Assembly (NCBI RefSeq): GCF_021917145.1
Contig: NC_061066.1
Location: forward strand, 62,001-126,000
DNA: 64,000 nucleotides
Origin: Hypomesus transpacificus
Lineage: Eukaryota > Chordata > Actinopteri > Osmeriformes > Osmeridae
Direction: 5' to 3'
Under the pieces are notes generated by a model. It saw only the letters and a list, made by a program, of their open reading frames with translations. It ran no database searches and had not been told where the DNA came from. A program made the translations under genes and the position numbers. Shown in pieces: positions 50,861 to 62,059 of the stretch; within the stretch, counting starts at the first letter, position 1; every line of letters starts with the position of its first letter.

Positions 50861-51965
50861 ACCATGGACTCAAATCTGTTATCTACTGTGGACACTTAAC
50901 AGATACCATGGACTCAAATCTGTTATCTACTGTGGACACTTAACAGATACCATGGACTCAAATCTGTTATCTACTGTGGACACTCTACAGATACCATGGA
51001 CTCAAATCTGTTATCTACTGTGGACACTCTACAGATACCATGGACTCAAATCTGTTATCTACTGTGGACACTTTACAGATACCATGGACTCAAATCTGTT
51101 ATCTACTGTGGACACTCTACAGATACCATGGACTCAAATCTGTTATCTACTGTGGACACTTAACAGATACTATGGACTCAAATCTGTTATCTACTGTGGA
51201 CACTTAACAGATACCATGGACTCAAATCTGTTATCTACTGTGGACACTTAACAGATACCATGGACTCAAATCTGTTATCTACTGTGGACACTCTACAGAT
51301 ACCATGGACTCAAATCTGTTATCTACTGTGGACACTCTACAGATACCATGGACTCAAATCTGTTATCTACTGTGGACACTCTACAGATACCATGGACTCA
51401 AATCTGTTATCTACTGTGGACACTCTACAGATACCATGGACTCAAATCTGTTATCTACTGTGGACACTCTACAGATACCATGGACTCAAATCTGTTATCT
51501 ACTGTGGACACTCTACAGATACCATGGACTCAAATCTGTTATCTACTGTGGACACTCTACAGATACCATGGACTCAAATCTGTTATCTACTGTGGACACT
51601 CTACAGATACCATGGACTCAAATCTGTTATCTACTGTGGACACTCTACAGATACCATGGACTCAAATCTGTTATCTACTGTGGACACTTTACAGATACCA
51701 TGGACTCAAATCTGTTATCTACTGTGGACACTCTACAGATACCATGGACTCAAATCTGTTATCTACTGTGGACACTCTACAGATACCATGGACTCAAATC
51801 TGTTATCTACTGTGGACACTTTACAGATACCATGGACTCAAATCTGTTATCTACTGTGGACACTTTACAGATACCATGGACTCAAATCTGTTATCTACAG
51901 TGGACACTTTACAGATACCATGGACTCAAATCTGTTATCTACTGTGGACACTTTACAGATACCAT
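50861..51965. repeat. 44-bp minisatellite, about 25 copies
   Basis: Highly uniform 44-bp units containing ATACCATGGACTCAAATCTG; variation is mostly at one spot (CACTCTACAG, CACTTAACAG or CACTTTACAG). Because 44 is not a multiple of three and the unit has no stop on the plus strand in any frame, long artefact frames run through all three plus frames. It lies between opsin A (5' side) and opsin B (3' side). Confidence 0.96.
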
Positions 51966-52971
51966 CGTGTTGCACACAGTTGGGCATGTTTTGCATTTAC
52001 CAGGATTGTGTCCAGCTAATTTCCAATATTTTGTTTATTGCATATTAATGCGGCTTTAACAGTCATTTCCTCCTGGGATCCAAAACGTTTCGCTAAACTC
52101 AAGTCCACTGCACTCTACTCCATTCTGTTCTGTTTTACTCTACTAAATAATAAATCAGGGTTTTTTATAATCCAGTCTGATGAATGAAATCTGCATATGT
52201 CTTGTGTTCACTTTTTCATAGTTGCATGTGACATTTGAAGTTCATAATGATACCATAAATTAAAGAAACATTGAATTATGAAAGATATGTAGGTTACATA
52301 GGGGATGTCCACAAATGGAGAAAGTGCAATGAAACTATTTATTCATTAATGATTCAATCATTCATTAAATATGAACATTGGATAACCTACCATTTCCCAT
52401 TAAGTGCCATGTATTTAAAGCCTGGCAGATAAAAGGTTTAGAGACTCACAAGGGATTTACATCTTAATGATCGAACTGGGTAAACTGACCTGGTGAATGC
52501 TATGTATCACAAAGCTTATCCTGTAAAGAAAAACTTTTTTTTTTAAAGATATTGGCCTTCAGTTTCAAATGGACCGACAATGTACATACACAAACAACAT
52601 TTATTTTTGCATAAGGCGATTACAAAAGGTTTCACAGACTAAGTTTCCACAATATGATTTTTCTTGGTGTTTCTCATGTACTGCTTTCTGTGAAAGTAAA
52701 AGTTATTGAAACATAATTCTTCTTTTCATTTATTTAATTTTGACCTTTTGCTTTTTGACCTTATTGACATTTGCAATGTATACTAAGCTTTAAAAGTAAC
52801 AGAATATATCAAGCAATATTATCATCTTGATAGCAGCATTTTTGTGGGAAAACGAGGCATGTATAAGGATATACTGTAGACTTATATCAGACATTGAGTA
52901 TGTGGGAGAACTGCATGTTGGGAAGGATCATGCCTGTTGCCCGTTTTACATAGCAACTCAGCTGGCAGGCC
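51966..52971. other. Opsin A/B intergenic remainder
   Basis: AT-rich DNA between the minisatellite and the opsin B stop codon. No gene or repeat is recognised; part of it should be the opsin B 3' UTR. Confidence 0.5.
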
Positions 52972-54867
52972 TTATGCAGTGGAGACTGTGGAGGTTTCAG
53001 TCTTGGAGGACACCTCAGATGTCTCCTCCATCTTCTTCCCAAATACTGTCTCCATGATGCACGCATTGAACTGAGGGGGGTGGAAATACACGCGTTATGT
53101 GCATGTGTGTCGGTGCATGCAATCATAAGTGCAAATGTGTGTGTATGTCTGTGACAGTAATACATACCTGTTTGTTCATGAAGGCATAGATTAGAGGATT
53201 ATATACACAGGAACTCTTCGTAAAGAATGCTGGGATGGTGACCATGCGATAATCTTTGTTTTTATCATCCGCAATGCCAAACCACATTGCTGTAATAGCA
53301 TAGGGGGCATAGCACACTACAAAGGAGCCCACCATCACAATGACCATCCTGGAGACTTCCTTCTCAGCCTTCTGAGTGGAGGCTGATTCAGCCTGCTGAG
53401 CTGCCACCTACAGAAACACGTGACAAAACCAACACTGTGCATCATTACGAAGAATAGATTGTTCAGAGCCTGCAAAAGGATTGCATTTGACTGCAATTTA
53501 CAGTCAATCATCAGATTTAGACTAGCGACCCATATTCCCCACTTGCACAAAAGTTAAATAAAGGAAAATGCTAAAGGTATTGAAAATTTATTTAAGACTT
53601 GTATCTTCTGATATTGGATACACTACAGGGAAACCAAATGATTAAGCTACCCTACAACATAATGTCTTTAAAAATACAATTATAAAAAATAGTTTCTGTC
53701 CACAGTATGTTATCAAAGTAATACTAATAAATAGTTACATCTCATTTTAGTTTAATTTAAATCAATGTCATGTCATCACACCAGTATGGTAGTATCATAC
53801 ATGGATAGTGATTGTACTTACAGCTCGCAGTGCACCCAGAAGTTGGGCGTAAGAGAAGATAATGATGGTCATGGGCATTATGAAGCAGGTCACAATCAGG
53901 AAGTAGGTGTAGCTTGTGCAGTGGTACTCTTCATTGTGAGTGTACCAGTCAGGTCCACAGGAGCAACCCAGACCCTCAGGAATGAACCTGGAAAACCAAA
54001 AGGTACAACTTATAGAAATTGACACACACCGCATAGTTCAGGACTTGCTATTGAAAATAATTTGTGTAAATAAGTGTTATCATTATAAAGATAGTCAGTT
54101 GTATGGTTTATGGCTATCATCATAGCTCTTGTACACCCTGGACTACACCTACACCACAGTTCAACTGAATTACATCCTAAATGTATCCAGACTAAGGTAC
54201 AAAGTCAGATGGCAAATTAAGCTTGGTTACCTGCTCCAGCCAAAGAATGGTGGGGTGGAACATGCAATTCCCATGAACCAGGTGAAGGCCACAGCTGCCC
54301 CAGCCTGGCTGCTCCCAAACTTGAACTGGCCTAAAGGTTTGCAGATGACCACATATCTCTCCAAGGCAAGGACAGCCAAGGACCATCCTGTCACCAATCC
54401 TGATGAAAAGGAAGTTTTAAAACACAAAATAAAGAAATAACAGATGTTCACATGAACGTTGATTTCATGGTCCTTAGAATAATCTTAGCAGTAAATAATA
54501 ATAAAAAATAATAAAAAAAGGTTTTACCTGCTACAGATCCAATCCATGTTTCTACACCACAAGCAAAAGGGCCCTGGAAAAAGTATCCTCTGCAACTGGC
54601 AATGAACACTTGAAACACTGAGAATATCAAGGCTAAGAAGCCAGCAAAAGAAATATTGACCAGGATGTAGTTCAAGGGCTGCCTCAGTTTCTTGTATTTC
54701 ACTGTCACAAGTAGAACAACGAAGTTTAGAGGTGTTCCAACAAAGAAGACAGTGCCCATGAAGGCAGCTTGCAGATAGAAAGCCCATAAAGGTGCCAAGT
54801 AGTACTGTGGCCCCTCGAAAGGGCTGATGTTGGAGATGTTCTCATACAAGTGGAAGTACTTCCCCAT
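52972..54867 (-). CDS. opn1sw1: SWS1 cone opsin, copy B (altered tuning sites)
   Basis: Five exons: 54528-54867, 54231-54399, 53822-53987, 53168-53407, 52972-53070, with the same sizes and phases as copy A; 337 residues. All functional landmarks are intact: Glu113 (GVETW), Cys110, [12 protein letters not shown], and Lys in [13 protein letters not shown]. It differs from copy A at known tuning positions (bovine numbering): Thr46 in MGTVFF, Ala86 in AGFLALIFS, Thr114 in VETWIG; Phe49, Thr52 and Ser118 are kept. Exons 1 and 5 are closest to copy C, whereas the start of exon 4 and adjoining intron 3 are identical to copy A. Expected role: short-wave cone pigment, probably longer-wave than a UV pigment. 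Whether it is expressed in the same cones as A cannot be told. Confidence 0.95.
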
Positions 54868-54933
54868 CTTGAATCCTCCTGTCTGACAAGACTCTCTGAC
54901 TAAGACGGTGTGTTTTTGAATCTAGAGAGGATG

Positions 54934-54941
54934 TTTTTATA
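54934..54941 (-). promoter_or_regulatory. TATA box of opsin B
   Basis: TATAAAAA on the minus strand 67 bp upstream of the ATG, within GTGACAGTATAAAAACATCC, which is also present upstream of copy C. Confidence 0.75.
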
Positions 54942-56498
54942 CTGTCACTTACCAATTACCACTAAAACGGTGACCAACAAGATTAACGTGTCCAATTTCC
55001 TAGACAATGGATAAAGGCTCACCCTTCAGTTTAGCACCATGACGCAAGCACTTGCAATCTGTCCCACTGTGTAATCTCATTCTTTGTAATTAGTGAATTG
55101 GTGATTTTCAAAACTATGGATGTTTTCATTTGAGCTTATGCGGTAGGCATATAAGATTTGTTGGTATTATTGCATATATACTATTCTTAAACACATCCAT
55201 GTCTTGGATGGATGAAAACTGAGAAAAGTTGTAAATGTAGAAGGGAGTTCACATTCCATGTGAATGACTCTGTGTAAACAATCTTTTGGCTTCTTTTATT
55301 AGGAATTAACTGTCTTACCCATGAACCAATTACAAACTAAAATAATTAGTCAATCTTGTTATAAAAGGACCTTGACATTAAGGTGCACCTGCTGGTGTAG
55401 TATTAGGGGGGGGGGGGGGGGGGGGGGGGGTGAGTGAAAGTAGGTGGGGCAGTGTTTGGCTGCAAATCCAGATTTCAATCTCCTTGGGTATGGTTCCACC
55501 AAAATGCAGACCTGGACAGATTCTACAATTCCTCGTTGCAGATTATCTATAATAAAATATCAGGACGCCTGGTTGAATTTTGTATTTATGTTGTCAATCA
55601 TCAGTTTGGAATATGTTTAAATTAAATTCTATATAGAAGGAAAATCCACACATGGACAAAGTGCAATTAAGCTATTTATTCCGGTTAAATATTATACAAT
55701 ACATTCCATGGAACGCTTTTGGTACAATGTTACCTATGATACGGCTGACAGAAATCCATTTTAAATTTGAACATTGGATGATATGATCAGTCATGTCATG
55801 CATTACGTCATTTGTTTTTTCATGTCATGCATACAGCAAAGTTGCCTTGGAAACATGACCTGCCATTTCCATCAAGCGTTCAAAGCTTAGCAGTCACAGG
55901 GTTAGGGGACTCACATACAGATGTATGACTTCAAGATGGGACTGGGACTGGGTATGTTGACCTGGTTTAGGCTGGGTATCATATGGTTTTCAGCCTGTAA
56001 AAAAAAACTGTATTTTTGAAGATATATCTAACACAAGGTTTTAGCATAAGGTGAAGATAAGTTGTTTAAAATAAGATGTTTTCACAACATTCTGAGGTCC
56101 TGGAGGATGGTTTAAATTAGTATTTAATTTACATGCAGAGAAAGTCAGTTGTACACCTGCTGAACCTTTTAGAAACATAAAATAACTGTTCTTTGTTCTT
56201 TCTTTGGGACTGCTTATTACTAGTAAAAATGCTATCAAAACTAAATTTTTCTATTATGTTTCTTCTTTATTTTGCTTTGCACATTTGCAATACAGACACT
56301 GCTGTAAAAGTAACTGAGAAAACCAGGCAATATTATCCCCCTGATTATAGCATTTCTGGTCAAATAATAGGTATTTACAAGGATATGCAGTACTCTTCAT
56401 ACCTATCCAACAAAAGGTATGTAGAAGAAGTATATGATGGGGATGAGCATGTGTGCTGCCTGCTCAAACTAAGTACACAGCAACTCAGCTGGCAGGCC
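54942..56498. other. Opsin B upstream region and opsin C downstream region
   Basis: A block with ACCAATTACA (near 55323) and ATTAAGGTGCAC (near 55378) resembles the proximal promoter of copy A and, more loosely, a block near 58880-58995 upstream of copy C. A 25-base poly(G) run lies at 55406-55430. The remainder up to 56498 is AT-rich, with no gene seen. Confidence 0.5.
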
Positions 56499-58459
56499 TT
56501 ATGCAGTGGAGACTGTGGAGGTTTCAGTCTTAGAGGACACCTCAGATGTCTCCTCCATCTTCTTCCCAAATACTGTCTCCATGATGCAAGCGTTAAACTG
56601 AGGAGTGGAGGAACGGAGGCACCGTTATAGAACATGTATATGTGTGTGTGTGTGTTTGTGTGTGTATATGTGTGTGTTTGAGTGTGCGCACCTGCACATG
56701 CATACAAGAGTGCATGTGTGTGTTTGTGTGTGTGTGTGCATGCCAGTCCTTCCTACCTGTTTGTTCATGAAAGCATAGATGAGGGGATTGTACACACAGG
56801 AGCTCTTAGTAAAGAATGCTGGGATGGTGACCAAGCGGTAGTCTTTGTCCTCGCTGGTTGAGAGTGCAAAGTACAGGGCTGCTAGGGCATAGGGGCAGTA
56901 GCACACTATAAAGGAGCCCACCATCACAATAATCATCCTGGAGACTTCTTTCTCAGCCTTCTGAGTGGAGGCTGATTCAGCCTGCTGAGCTGCCACCTAC
57001 AGAAACACATGACAAAGCAGAGTCTCTCTCAAACAGTACGGCTTGAGCGCTTGATTATACGACTTCATCATTATTCTGCAACTGTTATTCCTTCATTTAG
57101 ATTTTCATACAAATCACATTTTAGTTAAAAGTCAAACCTTTTTATGTCATTTCATCACACCAGTTCGATAATGCAAAATATTCAATAGTGTTTTTTATGG
57201 ATGTATTAAAGCGTTGAACTTACAGCTCGCAGTGCACCCAGAAGTTGGCCATAAGAGAAGACAATAACGGTAATGGGCATGACAAAGCAGGTCACCATCA
57301 GGAACCAGGTGTAGCTTGTGCAGTGGAACTCTTCATTATGAGTGTACCAGTCAGGTCCACAGGAGCAACCCAGACCCTCAGGAATGAACCTGGAAAACCA
57401 AAGAACAACAATGTACATATTGACATATGCATTGACATATTGAGAGGTGTACAGTTTTGAGAACTTGACACCACCTCCATCGCATTTTTCAGAATGTGTG
57501 ATCACAGTTGTTATCTGAACAATATCCTGAACAAGATCAACTGTGTGGTTACCATTACCCAGCTCTTGTGGTGCAGCAAATGGTCATATTCTAAGGTACA
57601 AGGGGGTCAGATGGCTGAGCGGTTAGGGAATCGGGCTACCAATCAGAAGGTTGCCATTCGATTCCCGGCCATGCCAAATGACGTTGTGTCTTTGGGGAAG
57701 GCACTTCACTCTACTTGCCTCGGGGGAATGTCCCTGTACTTACTGTAAGTCGCTCTGGATAACAGCGTCTGCTAAATGCCTAAATGTAAAATGTAAATGT
57801 AAGTCAGATGGCAAATCAAGCTTAGTTACCTGCTCCAGCCAAAGAATGGTGGGGAGGAACACCCCAGGCCCATGAACCAGGTGAAGGCCACCGCTGCCGT
57901 AGCCTGGCTGCTCCCAAACTTGAACTGGCCAAAGGGTTTACAGATGACCACATATCTCTCAAAGGCAAGGACAGCCAAGGACCATCCTGTCACCAATCCT
58001 GATGAAAAGGAATTGAAGAAACAGAAAGTAATAACAGAAATTCACATACATTTAGATCTAATGATCCTGAGATTTGTGCATTTGATACGAAAGTTATTCT
58101 CATTGTATACTCTTTTTACCTGCTACGGATCCCATCCATGTTTCTAAAGAACAGGCCATGTGGCCCATAAAAAAGTATCCTTTGCAACTGGCAAGGAACA
58201 CTTGAAACACTGAGATTAACAAGGCCAAGAAGCCAGCAAAAGAAATATTGACCAGGATGTAGTTCAAGGGCTGCCTCAGTTTCTTGTATTTCACTGTCAC
58301 CAGTAGAACAACGAAGTTTAGAGGTGTTCCAACAAAGAAGACAGTGCCCATGAAGGCAGCTTGCAGATAGAAAACCCACACAGGTGCCAAGTGGTACTGT
58401 GGCCCCTCAAAAGGGCTGATCTTGGAGATGTTCTCATACAAATAGAAAACCTTCCCCAT
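56499..58459 (-). CDS. opn1sw1: SWS1 cone opsin, copy C (altered tuning sites)
   Basis: Five exons: 58120-58459, 57830-57998, 57224-57389, 56757-56996, 56499-56597; 337 residues with intact frame. Landmarks: Glu113 in [17 protein letters not shown], and Lys in [13 protein letters not shown]. Tuning positions match copy B: Thr46, Ala86 (AGFLALLIS), Thr114, with Phe49, Thr52 and Ser118 kept. The N-terminus [13 protein letters not shown] differs from B. Exon 4 is distinct from A and B in its second half ([18 protein letters not shown]). Intron 2 carries a SINE absent from copies A and B. The start is the first ATG, placed 65 bp downstream of a TATA box as in the paralogues. Confidence 0.95.
57602..57803 (+). 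mobile_element. tRNA-derived SINE in intron 2 of opsin C
   Basis: Same family as the copy at 50.5 kb: head GTCAGATGGCTGAGCGGTTA, B box in ATTCGATTCCCGG, tail CGCTCTGGATAACAGCGTCT, then ATGTAA repeats. It is antisense to the opsin. The equivalent intron of copy B reads straight through (GGTACAAAGTCAGATGGC), giving an empty site. Confidence 0.9.
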
Positions 58460-58523
58460 CTTGAGTCCTCCTGTCTGACAAGACCCTCTGATTGAGATGT
58501 TGTGTGTGAATCTGGAGAGGATG

Positions 58524-58531
58524 TTTTTATA
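58524..58531 (-). promoter_or_regulatory. TATA box of opsin C
   Basis: TATAAAAA on the minus strand 65 bp upstream of the ATG, in the same sequence setting as copy B. Confidence 0.75.
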
Positions 58532-59339
58532 CTGTCACAAAACTATCACAAACTACAAGATCAATTACCCTAATGGTTTACATTTCCTAAAAGTAATCGG
58601 CTTAAGATACATCTGACATGGTGGTGCCCTGACAACCAGCCAAACTCTACCCTGTTCGTTCCATTTAGTCAGAATGAGTGATTCATGAAGAGGACATTTG
58701 GTTAATATTTGACTATGCAGTAGGCATTGAGGTTGTATTGATATTTCACATATCTTGGTCTTGTATATCAGTATGGTGAATTAATAATAAATTGTGAAAG
58801 TAAGCAAGTCTATACACCATGGAATTGCCTCAGCATTACCTCAATTATTTAACTGACGTAGTGTTTTGGGGACGGTCATTAGCTGTCTTACCCCTGTTGT
58901 AAAGGAATTACAAATTAATCTAATTGGATTTATTAGATCGTATTTGAAATAAACTAAAGTTAAGGTGTTTTCTGCTCCTCTAGTTAGGGGAGAAAATGTA
59001 ATACTTTGTGTCTAAAAGATTTACATGACTAGACAGTCATGCTTTGTAGAAGCTCTTTGGCAGCCAGTACATTATTGTATCATTTGCGACATGCTTCTAC
59101 CTGCATTGTACATGTTTCCCTATTATTCCTTGCAGGTTTTATTAAATCAGAATAAATAGAAAACAAGTGTGCCTGTCGACTGATTTTCTCTTGGGGTTGT
59201 GAGCTTTAGGTTGTCATGCTTTAAGGTGAATCTTTGCCTCAGTCGGAAGTTCTGTGCACTCTGTAGATTTTCTAAGAGGATATCTCCATATTTTTGGTTT
59301 ATCCTTCCATTATTCCCCTCAGTCTTCTAAACCCGGCTG
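58532..59339. other. Opsin C upstream DNA
   Basis: About 500 bp of it resembles the opsin B upstream region (shared CTGTCTTACCC, AATTACAAA and TTAAGGTG motifs), so the duplication that made B and C included flanking DNA. No gene is seen. Confidence 0.5.
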
Positions 59340-60045
59340 CTAAGCAGCATCACCATGGAGGGCCGTCATGTTCACCTGAGTGGCTTCCATCCAGCCAATG
59401 TACTTTGAAGTCCGACTGATGGAGTACTGCAGGGATGGTTTCCCTTTGCAAGTCCTGCCATATCTATAGAGAAACAAAAGTGACAATTGGGATTTGATCT
59501 TCCTGACTGCAGACATCCCAACCTGCAGAGACTCATTTCCGGGAGGTGCCTCCCCCCCCCACCCCCACCCCCACCCCCCAGCCCCCCTCCGGGACTCAAT
59601 CAGGACGCGCGATATGCACCAATTTCTACTATAAATAACCATTGCATCTTGCGCTCGCTCTAAATACAAAATTCTTTTTTTATAGACCTATATTTTGTTT
59701 GTAAACATTCGGGATGCGCGCGCAATGTGGTTGCAGAAAACCGGGAAAGGATAGCATTTATAATGGCAAAAGGACCACACGGATAATACAAATTGTTAGA
59801 TTTAAAAAGACCAAAAGGGTCAGGAGGACAGCCTTTAAGAGAGAAAGTGATTCCTAATTGATCTGTCACATCAGAATTTTGATTTGGGTCTCGAAGTCTC
59901 GAAATTTGAGTGAGAATGCCGCTAAGAATTTCACTGTCAACATCATCAAAAGGCCTTACAAGCGCTCCAGAGGACTTGCGGGCCTCCACTCTTTTCCATC
60001 TCTTAAAGGCTTCCTGTGCGACCGTAATTGCCTTCCATAGACAAA
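59340..60045 (-). other. Unidentified segment with open frames
   Basis: Two minus-strand open stretches stand out: one within about 59660-60045 (containing QEAFKRWKRVEARKSSG and DSEILSGILTQISRLRD) and one at 59340-59465 (containing GKPSLQYSISRTSKYIGWME), the latter preceded by a fair acceptor (TTTGTTTCTCTATAG). A C-rich microsatellite lies between them near 59545-59590. I do not recognise either peptide. They could be exons of an unknown gene, a domesticated or dead transposon, or chance frames. Confidence 0.25.
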
Positions 60046-60109
60046 AGTACCTGTGTTACATCTTGGTCAGGGTATTTAAAGGTATCTGGGTCTAGTGACT
60101 TTTGTGTTT

Positions 60110-61640
60110 TTGACAGGGAAAACACAGACCCTGTCCTGCCCCCCCTACTCCCAACGGACTCCTCCCCGGTCCTGAGCACACATGAGGTGAGATGTGTCTT
60201 CCGCAGAATTAACATTAGGAAAGCACCTGGACCAGACGGAGTGCTGGGCCGGGTGCTAAGAGACGTCTTTTCCGGCATATGTAACATGTGGCTGGCTACA
60301 TCATGGGTCCCAGCCTGCTTCAAGGCCGCTATAATAGTCCCCATCCCCAAACAGTCTAAGGTCACATGTCTAAATGACTACAGACCTGTGGCACTCACCT
60401 CCATTCCTGCAAAATGCTTAGAGACTAGTCATCAAAGATTTTAAAGCAGCTATCTCAACCATCACTTGATCCATATCAATTTGCATTCAGGGAGAACAGA
60501 TCAACTGAGGATGCCATTGCCATTGTGCTCCACACACTACTGGAGCACCTGGAGCAGAAGAACACCTCTGCACGGCTCGTCTTTGTGGACTACTGTTTGG
60601 CTTTTAACACCTTCCGGCCATTCAAACTCCGGCCCAAGTTAAATAATCTTGGATTAGACACCATACTGTGCAACTGAATTGCTGACTTTTTAACTAATGG
60701 CACGCAGAGGGTCAGAGTGGAAAAGAACACCTTCTCCACCCTTTTCATTATCACCTGGGCCCCCCACGGGTGTTTGCTGAGCCCCCTGCTCTATACTTTG
60801 TAGACGCATTACTGCCTTGCCTCTTCCTCCTTCAATCTCATTGTCAAATTTGCCGACGACACCACAGTGCTCAGTCTCATTAACAACAACAATGAGACTG
60901 CCGACAGGGATGAGGTGCAACACCTGGCGTCATGGTGCCACTGCAATAACCTGGTGTCGAACATCAACAAGACCAAGGAGATCATTATAGATTTCCGCAC
61001 ATGCGGAAAAAATAACCATCCGACACTCTCTATTGGCGCAGACGAGGTAGAGAGGGTGCCCAACTTTAAGTTCCTTGGGGTGACTATGACTGAAAACCTG
61101 TCCTGGGGTACTCACACTGCCTTAGCTGTGGGAAAAGCCCAACAACGCCTCTACTATCTGAGGAAACTGAGGAGCGCCAACATCCCGAAACCACTGATGG
61201 CAAACTTTTACAACTGTGCCATCAGCAGTGTGTTAACCTATGGTTTCTTAGTGTGGTTTTCCAGCTGCACTAAGGCTGAACAGCAGGCACTCCAACGGGG
61301 GGGAAAAAACTGCGGCGACAATCATTAGGACGACTCTCCCCGAGATCAGTACCATCTACGCCACCCGCTGTCTGAGGAGAGTGCACAACATCCTGTGGGA
61401 CCGTCCCCACCCAGCTCACCATCTGTTCCTCCTGCTGCCCTCAGGTAGAAGGTACAGGTCCATATGGGCCAGAACATCAAGACAGACCAACAATCTGTAT
61501 CCACAGGCTGTGAGGCTTCTGAACAGTGCCCCCCCCCCCCTCCCCCCTTTCTGCCTCCCTCTCATGGACAGTAACCACACCCACCAATTACAATAACAAT
61601 AAACTGAACTGAGCATTGTTGCACAAATAACAAAATGGCC
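60110..61640 (+). mobile_element. Degenerate non-LTR retrotransposon (reverse transcriptase relic)
   Basis: Conceptual reading shows reverse transcriptase motifs in order: KAPGPDGVLGRVL, IVPIPKQ, NDYRPVALTS, then FADDTTVLSL (the catalytic Y/F-ADD box) and NKTKEIIIDFR, followed by FKFLGVTMTENLSW and a thumb-like region. At least two in-frame stops (near 60675 and 60800) and frameshifts near 60440 and 61310 break it. The end is close to CAATAACAATAAACTGAAC. Motifs suggest a fish LINE of the L2/Rex1 type; the endonuclease half is missing, so it is 5'-truncated. It is antisense to the opsins. Confidence 0.88.
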
Positions 61641-61830
61641 CTAAACCCTTGGCCTGTATGATGATGCTTTTCATACCCTGAATCTAGTTGGTTGGTTGAG
61701 GGCGAGTTCACATGCGGTATTACCCTTGTTCAATGTGTAAACAATACCACTGAGCACTATGAGCTCAGCACACAGTGCTCAGTGTTCTCATAAGTAAGTA
61801 AATTCATCCCCTTCTACAATTCCCTTTATC

Positions 61831-61993
61831 TCAGAGAGACTTGTTAGCACTCATAACCAGAATAAGCCCAGTAGCCAGTACAACAAAACCCATAATGACA
61901 GCTTCCATGTAGAAGACCAATAACCAAGTGTTGGTATTGCTCAAATCGATCCACCTTAGAGATGTTCTCCTACAGCTGGAATAACTTCCCCAT
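61831..61993 (-). pseudogene. SWS1 opsin exon 1 relic (copy D)
   Basis: The minus strand from 61993 reads MGKLFQL, stop, ENISKVDRFE, matching the opsin N-terminus [13 protein letters not shown] and following residues. A TAG replaces the Tyr8 codon. After a frameshift, a second stretch VFYMEAVIMGFVVLATG matches helix 1 ([17 protein letters not shown]). The relic then ends in a stop, and exons 2-5 are not found between here and copy C. It marks a fourth SWS1 gene that decayed; the LINE relic occupies part of where its other exons would be. Confidence 0.88.
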
Positions 61994-62059
61994 CTTCTCT
62001 CCTGTCTGTCAGCTCTGCTACTCTCGACTGAAAACCAAATGATGTTACAGTGGCTACTG

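Noticed and set aside
50811-52059. Long open frames of 146-262 residues in all three plus frames
   Set aside because: They are translations of the 44-bp minisatellite, whose unit has no stop in any plus frame. No homologous protein, splice signal or start context supports them.
46786-58459. Opsin copies as haplotype duplicates in the assembly
   Set aside because: The copies differ at many residues, in intron sequence and in SINE content, too much for two alleles of one gene.
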